A DNA stretch of 64,000 nucleotides from Acidaminobacter sp964416305 (GTDB taxonomy: Bacteria > Bacillota > Clostridia > Peptostreptococcales > Acidaminobacteraceae): NCBI GenBank assembly GCA_964416305.1, contig CAYQDM010000002.1, positions 1 to 64,000 on the forward strand. Reading direction: 5' to 3'. A program made the position numbers and the translations under genes. This document shows positions 34,513-44,240 of the stretch, one piece after another. Under the pieces are notes generated by a model. The model had not been told where the DNA came from and did not search any database. It saw only the letters and a list, made by a program, of their open reading frames with translations. Within the stretch, counting starts at the first letter, position 1. Each line of letters starts with the position of its first letter.

Positions 34513-35292
34513 TTACTTTCCTTCTTCCATATATCGGTCCATAACCCTCTCAAACCCCGGCAATCTCTCAAACCTATGTACCGGCCGCCCAATAGCGCCA
34601 TAGATGACATTCATTTTGACCGCTTTGACCTCCGTCATAAATTCCAGAAATTTTCTCACAGAAACCCGTGTTATGCCGATGGTTTTTGCTATCTCATCCG
34701 CGCTGAAATCCTTCTGAGGAAATGTCGCGACCACCTCGATGATTCTCTTAAGCGTCGTCCGATCCAGCCCTTTCGGAAGACCAGCCATTTCGGATACGCC
34801 GAAATTTTTTTCGCTTAACAGCTGATCAAGCTCCGACTGACTGACACTATTCTTTTGTCGGAACATCAGCAATTTTTCTTTATAACCGAGCAGCGCCTTT
34901 TTTAGCCTTTCAAATTCGAAAGGTTTGATCAGATAGTCCACAGCCCCAAGTCTTAAGGCTTCCCTGATTGATTTCGTATCACTGGCTGCGGTGACCAGGA
35001 TCACATCCGCACCGAGCCCTTGTGATCTGATCTCAGACAGAAGCTCAAGCCCCTGCATTCCGGGCATATAAATGTCAAGCAAAACCAAATCGACCACCTG
35101 GGGCTCCACCTGGGTCTGACCCCGTGTGTCAGGCTGTGAGTTCTCCCCTCGGGTCTGACCCCGCATGATCTCCAGCGCCTCCTGTCCTGACCGGACGCTG
35201 CCGATGACGGTGAATCCATCCACACTGCCAACGTAGGCTCGGTTGAGCTCAGCGACCATCGGATCATCTTCGACCAGCAGCACTCTAATCAT
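34513..35292 (-). CDS. CitB/MalR-type response regulator with word A insertion
   Basis: 259 residues. Receiver domain with Asp9/Asp10, phospho-acceptor Asp73 (LVLLDIYMPG) and the KPF lysine, then the C-terminal helix-turn-helix typical of citrate/malate regulators (FSADEIAKTIGITRVSVRKFLEF). In family members the acceptor is near residue 53-55. Here about 20 residues (MRGQTRGENSQPDTRGQTQ) encoded by two word A copies sit just before it in a surface loop. It overlaps the sensor gene by 8 bases. It likely controls the malate carrier and malic enzyme. Confidence 0.93.
   Translation of the reverse strand: MIRVLLVEDDPMVAELNRAYVGSVDGFTVIGSVRSGQEALEIMRGQTRGENSQPDTRGQTQVEPQVVDLVLLDIYMPGMQGLELLSEIRSQGLGADVILVTAASDTKSIREALRLGAVDYLIKPFEFERLKKALLGYKEKLLMFRQKNSVSQSELDQLLSEKNFGVSEMAGLPKGLDRTTLKRIIEVVATFPQKDFSADEIAKTIGITRVSVRKFLEFMTEVKAVKMNVIYGAIGRPVHRFERLPGFERVMDRYMEEGK
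35106..35166 (-). repeat. Two word A copies inside the response regulator gene
   Basis: Copies at 35113-35123 and 35152-35162, separated by 28 bases, inserted in frame before the phosphorylation site strand. Confidence 0.9.
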
Positions 35293-36934
35293 GACGCTTC
35301 ACCTCCATATCTACCGGAATCTTAACCGTAATTTTTGCCCCACCTATGTCCGCGCGCCCAATATCCAGGGTACCGCCATACTTTTCGAGGATGCGGGCGA
35401 TCAGATGCATTCCAAGTCCCCTTTGCTCCCCACGCGTTGAATACCCCTTCTCTAAAATCAGTTCCCGCAAGGCATCATCTATGCCTTCCCCCGAGTCGCA
35501 AATAAGCATAGACAAAACATCTTCCTCAACCGCCATGTGAACCGTAATCTTCTTCTCGGATGTCTGCGCCGCTGCACTCACTGTACCTGCTGAACCTGTC
35601 GCCCCCACCGCATCCATAGCGTTCTCAATCAGGTTCCCCAGTATGGTCGATATGTCGCTCTCAGAAACCACATTTCCAATCTCCGGCACATAAGTATCCT
35701 CGGAAAGCACAAAGACGATCCCCTTCTCCCTGGCACTGCTGAGCTTCGCCATCACAAACCCGGCAAGTACCGGATCCTTAATGCGGCTCATGACATAGCC
35801 AACTTCATCCTGCACCTGCAGGCTCACCTCTTTGATGTAATCCGAAACGCGTTCGTACTTCCCCATATGAATCAGCCCCAAAATCACATGCAGCCGGTTC
35901 ATAAACTCGTGAGTCTGAGATCTCAGCGCATCCGCATAAATCTTGACACCGGTCAACTGCTCCGCAAGCCGGGTCACCTCAGATTTATCCCTAAAAGTGG
36001 CCACAGCGCCCACAATTTCGCCCTTCACTGTGACCGGCAGCCGATTGGTGAGAATTCTAACCCCATGCAGCTCCTGCTCCTGGTCATACTCCGGCAGTCC
36101 CGTCTCAATGACATAATGCAGATTTGTATTGGGCACGACCTCCTCCACATTCTTGCCAATCACCGCGTCCGTAATCCCCGCGACCGCGAAGAGCCGCGCC
36201 GCCTCCTGATTAACCACCGTAATGCGCATCTCCTTGTCCACGCCCAGGATCCCTTCCCGCACCGACTGAACCAGCGCGTTCTTCTCTTCAAAGAGCCTCG
36301 CAATTTCCTCCGGTTCGAGGCCAAACAGAATTTTCCTGATTCGCCCTGCCAGCAAAAAAGCCCCTGGTATGCCGATGGTGAACCCAGCCAGCACCCCAAT
36401 CAACACCATCAACCGGGTGGCATTCAAATTGTGCTCAATAATATTCATTAGTATGCCAACGGAGATGGCGCCGATCTGACGGCCATCAGCATCAAAAACC
36501 GGAGTAAAATACCGCATGGACTTTCCCAGCGTCCCCTCAGCAACGGACGAAAACTCCTTTCCGCTGTAAACCGGCGTATCATCCCCGCCCACAAAGCGCT
36601 GGCCGATCATTTCAGGATTGGGGTGCGTATACCTGATGCCATTCATGTCGACGACTACTATAAACTCAACGCCGCTGACCTTGCGAATCGTTTCGGCAAA
36701 CTGTTGAACGTCGGTCTGCAGTCGCCTTCCGCTGAGGGCATCCTTCACAATTATGGATTCCGACATGAAATGCGACACATCTTTGGCTTTTCCTTCAAAA
36801 TATTCCTGGGTCATTCTGACGACGCGCTGACTCACCAGCCAGTTGGTAACGGCCAGTGAAATCGCCAGCACCAGGCAAACCAGTAGGATAATAAACGTCC
36901 CAAGTCGAAGCGGTCTTTTTTTAAAGCTGATCAT
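35285..36934 (-). CDS. CitA/DcuS-type sensor histidine kinase
   Basis: 549 residues from ATG 36932-36934 (GAGGGTG upstream; other starts up to 30 codons earlier are possible). Transmembrane helix 1 (about 11-32), extracytoplasmic Cache-like domain (GRRLQTDVQQFAETIRKVSG, YTHPNPEMIG), helix 2 (about 176-198), PAS domain, SPOB-type H-box with RSQTHEFMNRLHVILGLI, and HATPase with GNLIENAMDAVG and GLGMHLI. It senses a C4 or tricarboxylate. Its gene sits between the regulator and the malate carrier. Confidence 0.94.
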   Translation of the reverse strand: MISFKKRPLRLGTFIILLVCLVLAISLAVTNWLVSQRVVRMTQEYFEGKAKDVSHFMSESIIVKDALSGRRLQTDVQQFAETIRKVSGVEFIVVVDMNGIRYTHPNPEMIGQRFVGGDDTPVYSGKEFSSVAEGTLGKSMRYFTPVFDADGRQIGAISVGILMNIIEHNLNATRLMVLIGVLAGFTIGIPGAFLLAGRIRKILFGLEPEEIARLFEEKNALVQSVREGILGVDKEMRITVVNQEAARLFAVAGITDAVIGKNVEEVVPNTNLHYVIETGLPEYDQEQELHGVRILTNRLPVTVKGEIVGAVATFRDKSEVTRLAEQLTGVKIYADALRSQTHEFMNRLHVILGLIHMGKYERVSDYIKEVSLQVQDEVGYVMSRIKDPVLAGFVMAKLSSAREKGIVFVLSEDTYVPEIGNVVSESDISTILGNLIENAMDAVGATGSAGTVSAAAQTSEKKITVHMAVEEDVLSMLICDSGEGIDDALRELILEKGYSTRGEQRGLGMHLIARILEKYGGTLDIGRADIGGAKITVKIPVDMEVKRHD

Positions 36935-36982
36935 GGACACACCCTCATTCATGAACCTTTTCTTTACTCTCATTATAACAGA

Positions 36983-37007
36983 AACGGCGCCAAATCTTGG
37001 CGCCGTT
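36983..37007 (-). terminator. Terminator after the 2HCT carrier
   Basis: AACGGCGCC and GGCGCCGTT are perfect arms with a 7-base loop. It separates the carrier from the two-component genes downstream. Confidence 0.75.
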
Positions 37008-37023
37008 TTGCATTTGAGTGACA

Positions 37024-37075
37024 TGCGGGGTCAGACCTACACGGTATATTTGTGACATGCGGGGTCAGACCTAGG
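37024..37075 (+). repeat. Two word A copies
   Basis: The unit TGACATGCGGGGTCAGACCTA is present twice, 34 bases apart (words at 37027-37037 and 37061-37071), between the terminator and the carrier stop. Confidence 0.88.
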
Positions 37076-37112
37076 GGAGCAAAAGTCAATTTCCACAGAT
37101 CCCCATGTTCAT

Positions 37113-38441
37113 TTATGAAAATAACTTAAGCAGTGTTGAGGCAAGAATCAGGATGAAAGCGCCACCTATTCTCGATGAAATCTGGCTGAACGGCATGAGC
37201 TCCATTCGCTTTGATGCAGAAAGTACAGCAACGTCTCCCGTTCCTCCCATATTAGCCATACATAGACCTGCAGTAATTGAAGATTCTATCGGATAGAAAC
37301 CAACCAACCTGCCCACCAAACCTGACCCAACTGCAGCGCCAACCACCGTTACGCCAACCAGCAGCAAATATTGAGGCGTCAGAGCCAACAACACTTCGCT
37401 CAGATTTGTATATGCAACACCTATGCCTATGAGCAGCACGGTTGTCATCGAAGTCATAACGAAGCCAAACCATTGAAAAGCGCCTTCTTCAAACTTTTCA
37501 GGAATTATGCCGATGGCTTTAACCGCCGCAACCGAGATGATCATCCATGCGTAGGAATGGATCTGCGGGAAAAGTTTGCCTAAAATACTTCCCAATACAT
37601 AAAATCCGAGGGACATCAACAGACCAGAACCCATAATTTTGTAGTCCACCGGAGAACGTTTTTCTTCTTGAAACGTCTCCTGCTCTTTTACCACCATCAA
37701 TTTTCCATTGCCGGTCAGCGATGGTTTCATTTTGCCCAACTTATCCAAAAGGCCTGCAATCACAATGGATAACGCATTTCCCAGTGCAACCGCCGGAATC
37801 ATGATCGACAGCATCTCAGCAGGATCCTTAGCCAGCTGCGCACCGAAAATTTTCGCCAGCGGCACCGCACCGGCCCCCATGCCGCCGCCCATGATCGGCA
37901 CGCCAATATAAAGAATCGCTTCTTTAAAACCGTAGCCGATGATCGCGCCAACCAACCCCACGCCAACGAAGGACACCACGACGCCGCCGATAATTGCAGG
38001 AAGGTATCTGGCAGCCGCTCGGATCAGAAGTTTCCGGTTCATCCCCAAAATACTGCCAGTAATGAGAGCGGCTATGTAGAAGTTGAGGAACTCAAAATCG
38101 ACCATGAAACTCTTTATGAGTGCAGTTTGGTCTTCAGTAAAGATTCCAAACATGACCATGGCTGCTGACCCAAAGATGATGACGATAGGGCCACCACCTA
38201 GATAATCCTTTACAATTGGAAGACGGTTCCCAATTTCATTGAGAATCGCACCAACCACCAACATGAGAGCAAACGCGCCGACCATGCCGCCCGGGAGCGC
38301 GCCAATCCTGCCGGCAACGAGCACAACCGCAGCAATGACAGCGAATACCGGCAACGAGAGACCGTTAATCAGGTAACTTGATTTAGATATAGTTTGGAGA
38401 CGATCCTCACGAACTGCATTTTCCATTTTTTTACTCCCCAT
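37113..38441 (-). CDS. 2-hydroxycarboxylate (malate/citrate) transporter, 2HCT family
   Basis: 442 residues and about eleven helices. Two GG-loops, GVPIMGGGMGAGAVP and MANMGGTGDVAVLSA, are the 2HCT substrate/sodium loops. The family covers CitS, CimH and MaeN. Malate is likely here because the malic enzyme is immediately upstream and the two-component pair downstream, as in Bacillus malate loci; citrate cannot be excluded. Confidence 0.93.
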   Translation of the reverse strand: MGSKKMENAVREDRLQTISKSSYLINGLSLPVFAVIAAVVLVAGRIGALPGGMVGAFALMLVVGAILNEIGNRLPIVKDYLGGGPIVIIFGSAAMVMFGIFTEDQTALIKSFMVDFEFLNFYIAALITGSILGMNRKLLIRAAARYLPAIIGGVVVSFVGVGLVGAIIGYGFKEAILYIGVPIMGGGMGAGAVPLAKIFGAQLAKDPAEMLSIMIPAVALGNALSIVIAGLLDKLGKMKPSLTGNGKLMVVKEQETFQEEKRSPVDYKIMGSGLLMSLGFYVLGSILGKLFPQIHSYAWMIISVAAVKAIGIIPEKFEEGAFQWFGFVMTSMTTVLLIGIGVAYTNLSEVLLALTPQYLLLVGVTVVGAAVGSGLVGRLVGFYPIESSITAGLCMANMGGTGDVAVLSASKRMELMPFSQISSRIGGAFILILASTLLKLFS

Positions 38442-38467
38442 GCTATGTGTTCCAGTGAGCGATGTGG

Positions 38468-38595
38468 CTGCGGATCTGAGGCTAAGGCCTATTGACCCGA
38501 TCTGTTTGAAGTTGTGGGTCTGACCCCGTCTGTTGACGTTGTGGGTCTGACCCCGTCTGTTGACGTTGTAGGTCTGACCCCGTCTGTTGACCCGG
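38468..38595 (-). repeat. Word A tandem array
   Basis: One long form (about 38472-38500) and three tandem 27-base units of GTTGTGGGTCTGACCCCGTC plus TGTTGAC, with words at 38518-38528, 38544-38554 and 38571-38581. Confidence 0.92.
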
Positions 38596-38599
38596 GTTG

Positions 38600-39772
38600 T
38601 TATATCCGAGCTATTTTAGACTGAATTGCAGCTTCAGCAACTGCTTTGGCGACGTGTTGACCGACTCTCGGATCAAAAGCATCAGGTATAACATAAGTTT
38701 CTTTCAGCTCATTAGCTGTAACAATGTCTGCTATGGCATAGACTGCAGCTACCTTCATTGCCTCGTTTATATCAGACGCTCTGACATCCAGCGCTCCTCT
38801 GAAAATTCCCGGAAAAGCCAATACATTGTTAATTTGGTTGGGAAAATCACTTCGTCCAGTGCCGATGATTCTTGCCCCTGCATTTTTAGCAAGGTCTGGC
38901 ATTATTTCAGGAACCGGATTGGCCATTGCAAAAACAATTGAATCCTTCGACATTGAAGCAACCATTTCTTCTGTGACAACATTTGTGGCAGAAACACCGA
39001 TAAATACATCTGCTTCTTTCATAGCGTCTGGAAGTTTTCCAGAAATCAGCTTAGGGTTAGTCATTTCTGCGAGCTCTGCTTTTGAAGTATTGCTGTAAGT
39101 GTCCGTGTGAACCAGGATGCCTTCACGGTCACAGGCCAAGATGTTGCTGATGCCGAGGTTCAGAAGCATTTGCACAATAGAGGTACCTGCTGCACCGGCG
39201 CCATTGACCACGACTTTGATTTGATCTGGGTGTTTATCAACGATTTTCAAAGCGTTGATAAGAGCTGCGCAGACGACGACAGCGGTACCATGCTGATCAT
39301 CGTGAAACACTGGAATATCAAGATCCTTCTTCAATCTTCTTTCAATTTCAAAACACCTGGGAGCTGAGATATCTTCCAGATTGATGCCGCCAAATCCCGG
39401 GGCGATCATTTTGACAACCTGAACTATAGTGTCCGTATCAGTTGAATCCACACAGATCGGGAAAGCGTCGACGTTAGCGAACGCTTTGAATAAAACAGCT
39501 TTTCCTTCCATGACAGGTAGAGCGGCTTTTGGTCCAATATCACCAAGTCCCAGCACTGCCGTACCATCTGTAATGACAGCAACGAGATTTCCCTTTGCAG
39601 TATACTTATAAACATCCATCGGTTCAGCGTGGATTTTTTTGCATGGTTCAGCCACACCTGGTGTGTATGCAAGGCTCAAGTCATCCCTTGTGCTAACGGA
39701 CACCTTTGACTTGATTTCAAGTTTCCCAACATAATCTTCGTGTAATTTCAGACTAGAAGCTACGTAATCCAA
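38600..39772 (-). CDS. NAD(P)-dependent malic enzyme
   Basis: 390 residues. It decarboxylates malate to pyruvate. Family blocks: SLAYTPGVAEPC, VITDGTAVLGLGDIGP, PVFHDDQHGTAVV, VVNGAGAAGTSIV (Rossmann), FAMANPVPEI. The start needs care: AGGAGG directly touches an ATG (39779-39781), leaving no spacing. A TTG nine bases later (39770-39772) has ideal spacing and gives MDYVASSLKLHEDYVGKLEI, the usual N-terminus, so I chose the TTG. It forms a malate module with the 2HCT carrier. Confidence 0.94.
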   Translation of the reverse strand: MDYVASSLKLHEDYVGKLEIKSKVSVSTRDDLSLAYTPGVAEPCKKIHAEPMDVYKYTAKGNLVAVITDGTAVLGLGDIGPKAALPVMEGKAVLFKAFANVDAFPICVDSTDTDTIVQVVKMIAPGFGGINLEDISAPRCFEIERRLKKDLDIPVFHDDQHGTAVVVCAALINALKIVDKHPDQIKVVVNGAGAAGTSIVQMLLNLGISNILACDREGILVHTDTYSNTSKAELAEMTNPKLISGKLPDAMKEADVFIGVSATNVVTEEMVASMSKDSIVFAMANPVPEIMPDLAKNAGARIIGTGRSDFPNQINNVLAFPGIFRGALDVRASDINEAMKVAAVYAIADIVTANELKETYVIPDAFDPRVGQHVAKAVAEAAIQSKIARI

Positions 39773-40009
39773 ATTTGACATCCTCCTTTGATAATGTGAG
39801 TTGAAGCTTGCATGACATTTTGGTGAATTTAGTGATTGATCTTGTAAATTTCGTATGAAATGAGTTCGAATAAGTTCGAATGAATTCAATTGGTTACGAA
39901 TGAATTCATTAACGACATCATGCAACAAATTACAGAATTATTAAATAATACGGAAGTTTAGAAATCTTTTAGTAAGTTTTGAAAATGGGTTGGGCGTGTT
40001 GTGTGGACA

Positions 40010-40105
40010 GATGGGGTCAGACCCGCGAGGTGGATGGTGTGGTAAACATACGGGGTCAAACCCGCGTGGGGTTCTGGGATGCAACAGGCGGGGTCAGACC
40101 CGCGA
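40010..40105 (+). repeat. Word A cluster
   Basis: Exact copies at 40013-40023 and 40090-40100 and a one-base variant GGGGTCAAACCC near 40051, at roughly 38-base spacing. Confidence 0.88.
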
Positions 40106-40204
40106 AGTTACTCTCATTATCCATTCAACAATTCAGTCTCTTCCGCCAACTTCAAAAAGGAGCTGTTGCCCCCGGCAGCAGCTCCATTCCTTTACTACGA
40201 CAAA

Positions 40205-40231
40205 AAACCCACCGCCGCAGGCAGTGGGTTT
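40205..40231 (-). terminator. Terminator after the DEAD-box gene
   Basis: AAACCCAC and GTGGGTTT arms with a T run on the minus strand. A second hairpin (GGAGCTG/CAGCTCC, 40159-40185) lies next to it. Confidence 0.75.
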
Positions 40232-40355
40232 CCATGTCTTATAAAATTCTCTTATATCTTTTCATTCCCAATCCCAAAACTCATCCCCTCACATTCGCCT
40301 TGATTGGCGAGGTTGGGGGTAGGGGGACCATCGGCGGAAATAAGGGCTTTAAAAA

Positions 40356-42104
40356 TTACTCAGCTGGCTTGTACTTGCGCTTCGGACGATCTGAGCTGCC
40401 ATAGCTCTTGTCGCTGGAACCCGAATGGCGTGCGTCACGGCCTTTGTAGGTTTTTTCACCGCTGCCGCCGCTACGAGGCTTGCGGTCAAAACGATTGTCT
40501 CCGCCTCCGCTGCGGCCGCGGGCTTTATCAATGCGGACGCGCTTGCCTTTCAGTTTTGCGTTCTTAAGGATCTCGAAGACCTCATTTGCACGGGCTTCAG
40601 GTACTTCGACAAACGAGAAATTCTCGTATATGTCAATATTCCCAACTTGCTCGCCAGTGACAGTGGTTTCCGAAGTAATCCACTTGATGACATCGCGCGG
40701 TTCAAGGCTGATGTTTTTTCCGACATTAATGAACAGTCGCACCATACCATTGCCTGCGCCAGTGTCACCAAAGCCGCCGCTGCTGATCTCACAAACATTG
40801 CTGGACTCGACCTTGTAGCGCTCGAGCTCCATCTTCATGAGGATCGCCGCTGCTTCCAGAGAGGTCATACCCTCTTCGGACATAGCTTCGAGGATGGCGA
40901 AGTATTTCTCGAGGCCACCGGACTCAGCTTCCAGCTTGATTTTATCGACGAGTTCTTTTGCCTTGATCTCCTCAATGTCCGCGATGGACGGGATCTCATG
41001 GCGCTGAATCTTTTTCGCAGTGTAGCGCATAACGTCTTTCATCAGCAGGAATTCCTTGCCGCTTACAAACGTGAAGGACATGCCGTCTTTACCTGCGCGG
41101 CCTGTCCTGCCGATACGGTGGACATAATACTCTTCATCTTGTGGCACGTCAACGTTGAAAACGCACTCGACACCTGAAATGTCAAGGCCACGCGCTGCGA
41201 CGTCCGTCGCGATCAGGAGCTCGATCGCCCCCGTACGGAAGCGGTCCATAACCGCGTCACGCTGCTGCTGCTTCATGTCACCATGAATTTTATCGCAGGA
41301 GAATCCGCGCGTTTGAAGCTGCGCCGTGACTTCGTCAACTTTTTTCTTGGTGTTGCAGAACGCCAGCGAAAGCTTCGGCTGGTACATGTCCAGGAGTCTC
41401 GAGAGCACTTCAACGCGGTCGCGGGAGTGAACTTCGAGGTAGAACTGCTCGACGTTTGTCGAAGTCAGCTCCTTGTGGACGACCTTCACGAGCTCAGGAT
41501 CTCGCTGATAGCGGTTTGTGATGTCGAGGATCGCTTTTGGCATAGTTGCTGAGAACAGCACCGTCTGACGCTCCGGCGGAACAGTCTTGAGAATTTCTGT
41601 AATGTCCTCTACGAAGCCCATGTTGAGCATTTCGTCCGCTTCGTCCAGCACGAGGAACTTGATCTCGTGCAGTTTCAGCGTGCCGCGCTTCAAGTGGTCA
41701 ATGACCCTGCCTGGCGTACCTATGACAATCTGCGCACCAGATCTCAACACGCGAATTTGTCGGTCGATGGGCTGTCCACCGTAAATTGGCACGGACTTGA
41801 TGCCGCGGATGTACTTGCCAAGGCGCCCGATCTCCTCTGCCACCTGGATGGCGAGCTCACGGGTCGGGCAAAGCACGAGGGCTTGCGGCTGCTTGTTTCT
41901 TGGATCGATCTTCTCAAGAAGCGGGATCCCGAAAGAAGCGGTTTTGCCTGTGCCCGTCTGTGCCTGGCCAATGACGTCTTTACCTTCTAAGATAAATGGG
42001 ATAGATTGTGCCTGAATTGGTGTCGCTTCCTCGAATCCCATGTCGCTGACAGCTTTGAGAATTGCCTCGGAGCAGTTAAAACTACTAAATTTGATAGGTT
42101 CCAT
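40356..42104 (-). CDS. DEAD-box RNA helicase (CshA/DbpA-like)
   Basis: 582 residues. Q-motif region, AQTGTGKT, PTRELA, DEAD, SAT and HRIGRTGRAG are all present. The C-terminal region has a DbpA-type RNA-binding domain (VRLFINVGKNISLEPRDVIKWI) and a basic Gly/Arg/Ser-rich tail. It likely acts in ribosome assembly or cold adaptation. The start has AAGGAAGG. Confidence 0.95.
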   Translation of the reverse strand: MEPIKFSSFNCSEAILKAVSDMGFEEATPIQAQSIPFILEGKDVIGQAQTGTGKTASFGIPLLEKIDPRNKQPQALVLCPTRELAIQVAEEIGRLGKYIRGIKSVPIYGGQPIDRQIRVLRSGAQIVIGTPGRVIDHLKRGTLKLHEIKFLVLDEADEMLNMGFVEDITEILKTVPPERQTVLFSATMPKAILDITNRYQRDPELVKVVHKELTSTNVEQFYLEVHSRDRVEVLSRLLDMYQPKLSLAFCNTKKKVDEVTAQLQTRGFSCDKIHGDMKQQQRDAVMDRFRTGAIELLIATDVAARGLDISGVECVFNVDVPQDEEYYVHRIGRTGRAGKDGMSFTFVSGKEFLLMKDVMRYTAKKIQRHEIPSIADIEEIKAKELVDKIKLEAESGGLEKYFAILEAMSEEGMTSLEAAAILMKMELERYKVESSNVCEISSGGFGDTGAGNGMVRLFINVGKNISLEPRDVIKWITSETTVTGEQVGNIDIYENFSFVEVPEARANEVFEILKNAKLKGKRVRIDKARGRSGGGDNRFDRKPRSGGSGEKTYKGRDARHSGSSDKSYGSSDRPKRKYKPAE

Positions 42105-42444
42105 TAAATACCTTCCTTTTTTCGAATTGCAAAAATACTATCGCTTGAAGTGATCAGCCATTTGGCCTTAAAGTGTATAATTCCGGGTTTGCAAGACCTC
42201 TATGACGTAAACAGTAAGTAATTATTGAATTCAAGCGGCATTTCGGCCAAATTTCATTCTATAGTAAATCGTGCAAGAAAGCAAGCAAAGTTACAAAATG
42301 ATTTCGTTTTTTCATCATTTTAGTGATTTAAGTGATATTAAAGATTCTGCCGATGGTCATTCCCCCCCACAACCCAATCCCAAATTTTCGCTTGGTGTTA
42401 AAGTTGCATTGATTTCTGGGTATATAAATCACGAGGTGATTATA
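42105..42444. other. Divergent promoter region with word B
   Basis: Noncoding AT-rich gap between the helicase and the DJ-1 gene; word B at 42349-42358. No other feature was recognised. Confidence 0.55.
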
Positions 42445-42993
42445 ATGGTCTATGTGTTACTTGCAGAGGGATTTGAAGAAATTGAGGCAATCAGTACAAT
42501 AGATATCCTGAAACGTGGGGGCGTGGAGGTGACTGCCGTATCCATCGGCACACATCTTCTGGTGACCGGCGCGCATCACATCAAGGTCATGGCGGATGCG
42601 CTGATTGGGGAAATTGCCATGGATGAGACTGTCGAAGCTGTGATTCTGCCGGGCGGGATGCCGGGAACGACGCACCTGGATGAGTCCCGGGACGTGGATC
42701 GACTGCTGCATGAAGCGGTGAAGAAAGAACTGCTGGTCGCGGCTGTATGCGCGGCGCCGCTGGTACTTGGTAAGAGAGGATTTTTGAAGGGCAAGCGCGC
42801 GACGTGTTTTCCGGGCTTTGAGGATTATTTGAAGGGCGCGATCTTGTCGGAAAACCGCGTGGAGCATGATGGCAATTTCATCACTTCACGGAGCGCCGGT
42901 ACCGCAGCCTATTTCGCCTTTGAGATTTTGAAAGTGTTGAAAAACGAGGCGATTGCGGACAAGGTGAAGATGTCGATGATTTATCCGGATTGA
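42445..42993 (+). CDS. DJ-1/PfpI family protein
   Basis: 182 residues from ATG 42445 (GAGGTG upstream). The nucleophile elbow Cys102 is in AAVCAAPLVLG; GFEEIEAISTIDILKRGG is the N-terminal motif (YajL/DJ-1-like). It is a probable protein deglycase/chaperone or redox sensor. A strong terminator follows. Confidence 0.92.
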   Translation: MVYVLLAEGFEEIEAISTIDILKRGGVEVTAVSIGTHLLVTGAHHIKVMADALIGEIAMDETVEAVILPGGMPGTTHLDESRDVDRLLHEAVKKELLVAAVCAAPLVLGKRGFLKGKRATCFPGFEDYLKGAILSENRVEHDGNFITSRSAGTAAYFAFEILKVLKNEAIADKVKMSMIYPD

Positions 42994-43008
42994 TAAGAAC
43001 GGTGGGAT

Positions 43009-43058
43009 AACCTGCCAGTGGAAAGTCAGAATGATGGACTTTCCACTGGCAGGTTTTT
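43009..43058 (+). terminator. Strong terminator after the DJ-1 gene
   Basis: An arm of 19 bases starting AACCTGCCAGTGG pairs perfectly with its complement after an 8-base loop, followed by TTTTT. A separate palindrome AAATGGAAATTTCCATTT lies at about 43063-43080. Confidence 0.9.
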
Positions 43059-43197
43059 CTTCTAAATGGAAATTTCCATTTTGAAAAGTCATATAGGAAG
43101 AGATTTGGATTAACTATTTTAGGAGTTTGATTTTTGTGGGTCTGACCCCGTGTGTTCAATAACTTTTGTTATGTCCACCCGGGTCCGACCCCGCGTG

Positions 43198-43500
43198 TTA
43201 AGTACTGAGAAACACAGCGAGGATACTGCCCAAAACAACCAGGACGACATTCAGGCGCATTAGGGAAAGCGCAAGCGCCACAGCTAGACCTACTGCCGCT
43301 GATGAAACCGAGGTGGTCGAATACAAAATCTCAGGAAAAATGAGTGCGCCGAGCACGGCGAACGGGACGCATTTCAAGAAATTTTGAAGTCCCAGGCTAA
43401 GTTTTCGGCCCCGTAATAGTGTCATCGGGATTAAACGAGGCAGATAAGTGACTAAAGCCATAAGAAGGACTGTAATGAATTGCTGCTGCGGATCTGTCAT
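43198..43500 (-). CDS. azlD: AzlD family branched-chain amino acid exporter subunit
   Basis: 100 residues from ATG 43498-43500 with GGGAGG. Three or four helices; LVTYLPRLIPM and FLKCVPFAVLGALIFPEIL are AzlD hallmarks. It pairs with AzlC, whose stop lies two bases upstream. Confidence 0.92.
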   Translation of the reverse strand: MTDPQQQFITVLLMALVTYLPRLIPMTLLRGRKLSLGLQNFLKCVPFAVLGALIFPEILYSTTSVSSAAVGLAVALALSLMRLNVVLVVLGSILAVFLST

Positions 43501-43502
43501 GT

Positions 43503-44240
43503 TTATGCCTCCCCTTCCCGGCTGGAGTTGTGTTCGTTTGAACTTTTCTTTTCCAGCAGTTTCGAGCCTGCGCCGGCAGCGAGCAGTGTTGCTGTCAGGA
43601 TCCTCCACCCGCTGGCGAGACCAGAAAAAAGTGGTAAGTAATAGATCAGGCTGCTGATTGCTATGGAGATGAGGGTGACAGTGACCATCGGCAGATTTCC
43701 GTTAAGTCCTGGGACGAGAAGGCCAATAAACATTGCATACAGGGCGATCCCCATGCTCGCGGCCAGTGCTGTCGGGATGGCATCGCCTAAAAGAAGGCCA
43801 ATCAAGGTGCCGGTGTTCCAGGCGAAATAAGCGATAGTATTCAGGCCAAGCAGCGTCCACGGGTCGAAAACGCGCTGCGGCTGGACGGACGCGACGGCAA
43901 AGGACTCGTCCGTGACCCCAAAGGCCAGAACTGCCAGAAAGCGTTTGCCGATAGTCGCGGGCAGTCGCTGTGACAGGGACGAGGACATGATGAAGTGCCT
44001 GAAATTCAGGATCAAGGTGGTTGCAACAATTTCGAGGGTCGAGGCGCCTGCAGCCATCATGCCCACACCGACAAACTGACTCGCGCCGGCGTAGAGGATG
44101 GATGACAGGGCCACGCCAATGCCGGTTTGAATGCCGGTGGAGGACGCCAAAACGCCAAAAGCAATCCCGATCGGGATATAGCCAATCGCGATCGGGATGC
44201 CGAGTTTTGCGCCATTGAGGAAGGTGCGTCGACGGTTCAT
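43503..44240 (-). CDS. azlC: AzlC family branched-chain amino acid exporter subunit
   Basis: 245 residues from ATG 44238-44240 with GAGGATG. Motifs GYIPIGIAFGVLA, SILYAGASQFVGVGMM, LNFRHFIMSSSL and TDESFAV are typical. With AzlD it exports branched-chain amino acids or analogues. It overlaps the upstream gene by 4 bases (ATGA). Word B (43683-43692) is embedded as LPMVTVTL. Confidence 0.94.
   Translation of the reverse strand: MNRRRTFLNGAKLGIPIAIGYIPIGIAFGVLASSTGIQTGIGVALSSILYAGASQFVGVGMMAAGASTLEIVATTLILNFRHFIMSSSLSQRLPATIGKRFLAVLAFGVTDESFAVASVQPQRVFDPWTLLGLNTIAYFAWNTGTLIGLLLGDAIPTALAASMGIALYAMFIGLLVPGLNGNLPMVTVTLISIAISSLIYYLPLFSGLASGWRILTATLLAAGAGSKLLEKKSSNEHNSSREGEA

Larger units (their letters stand above)
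39773..40355. other. Gap between malic enzyme and helicase
   Basis: Noncoding. It holds the malic enzyme promoter region, a word A cluster (40010-40105), two hairpins and word B (40326-40335). Confidence 0.6.
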
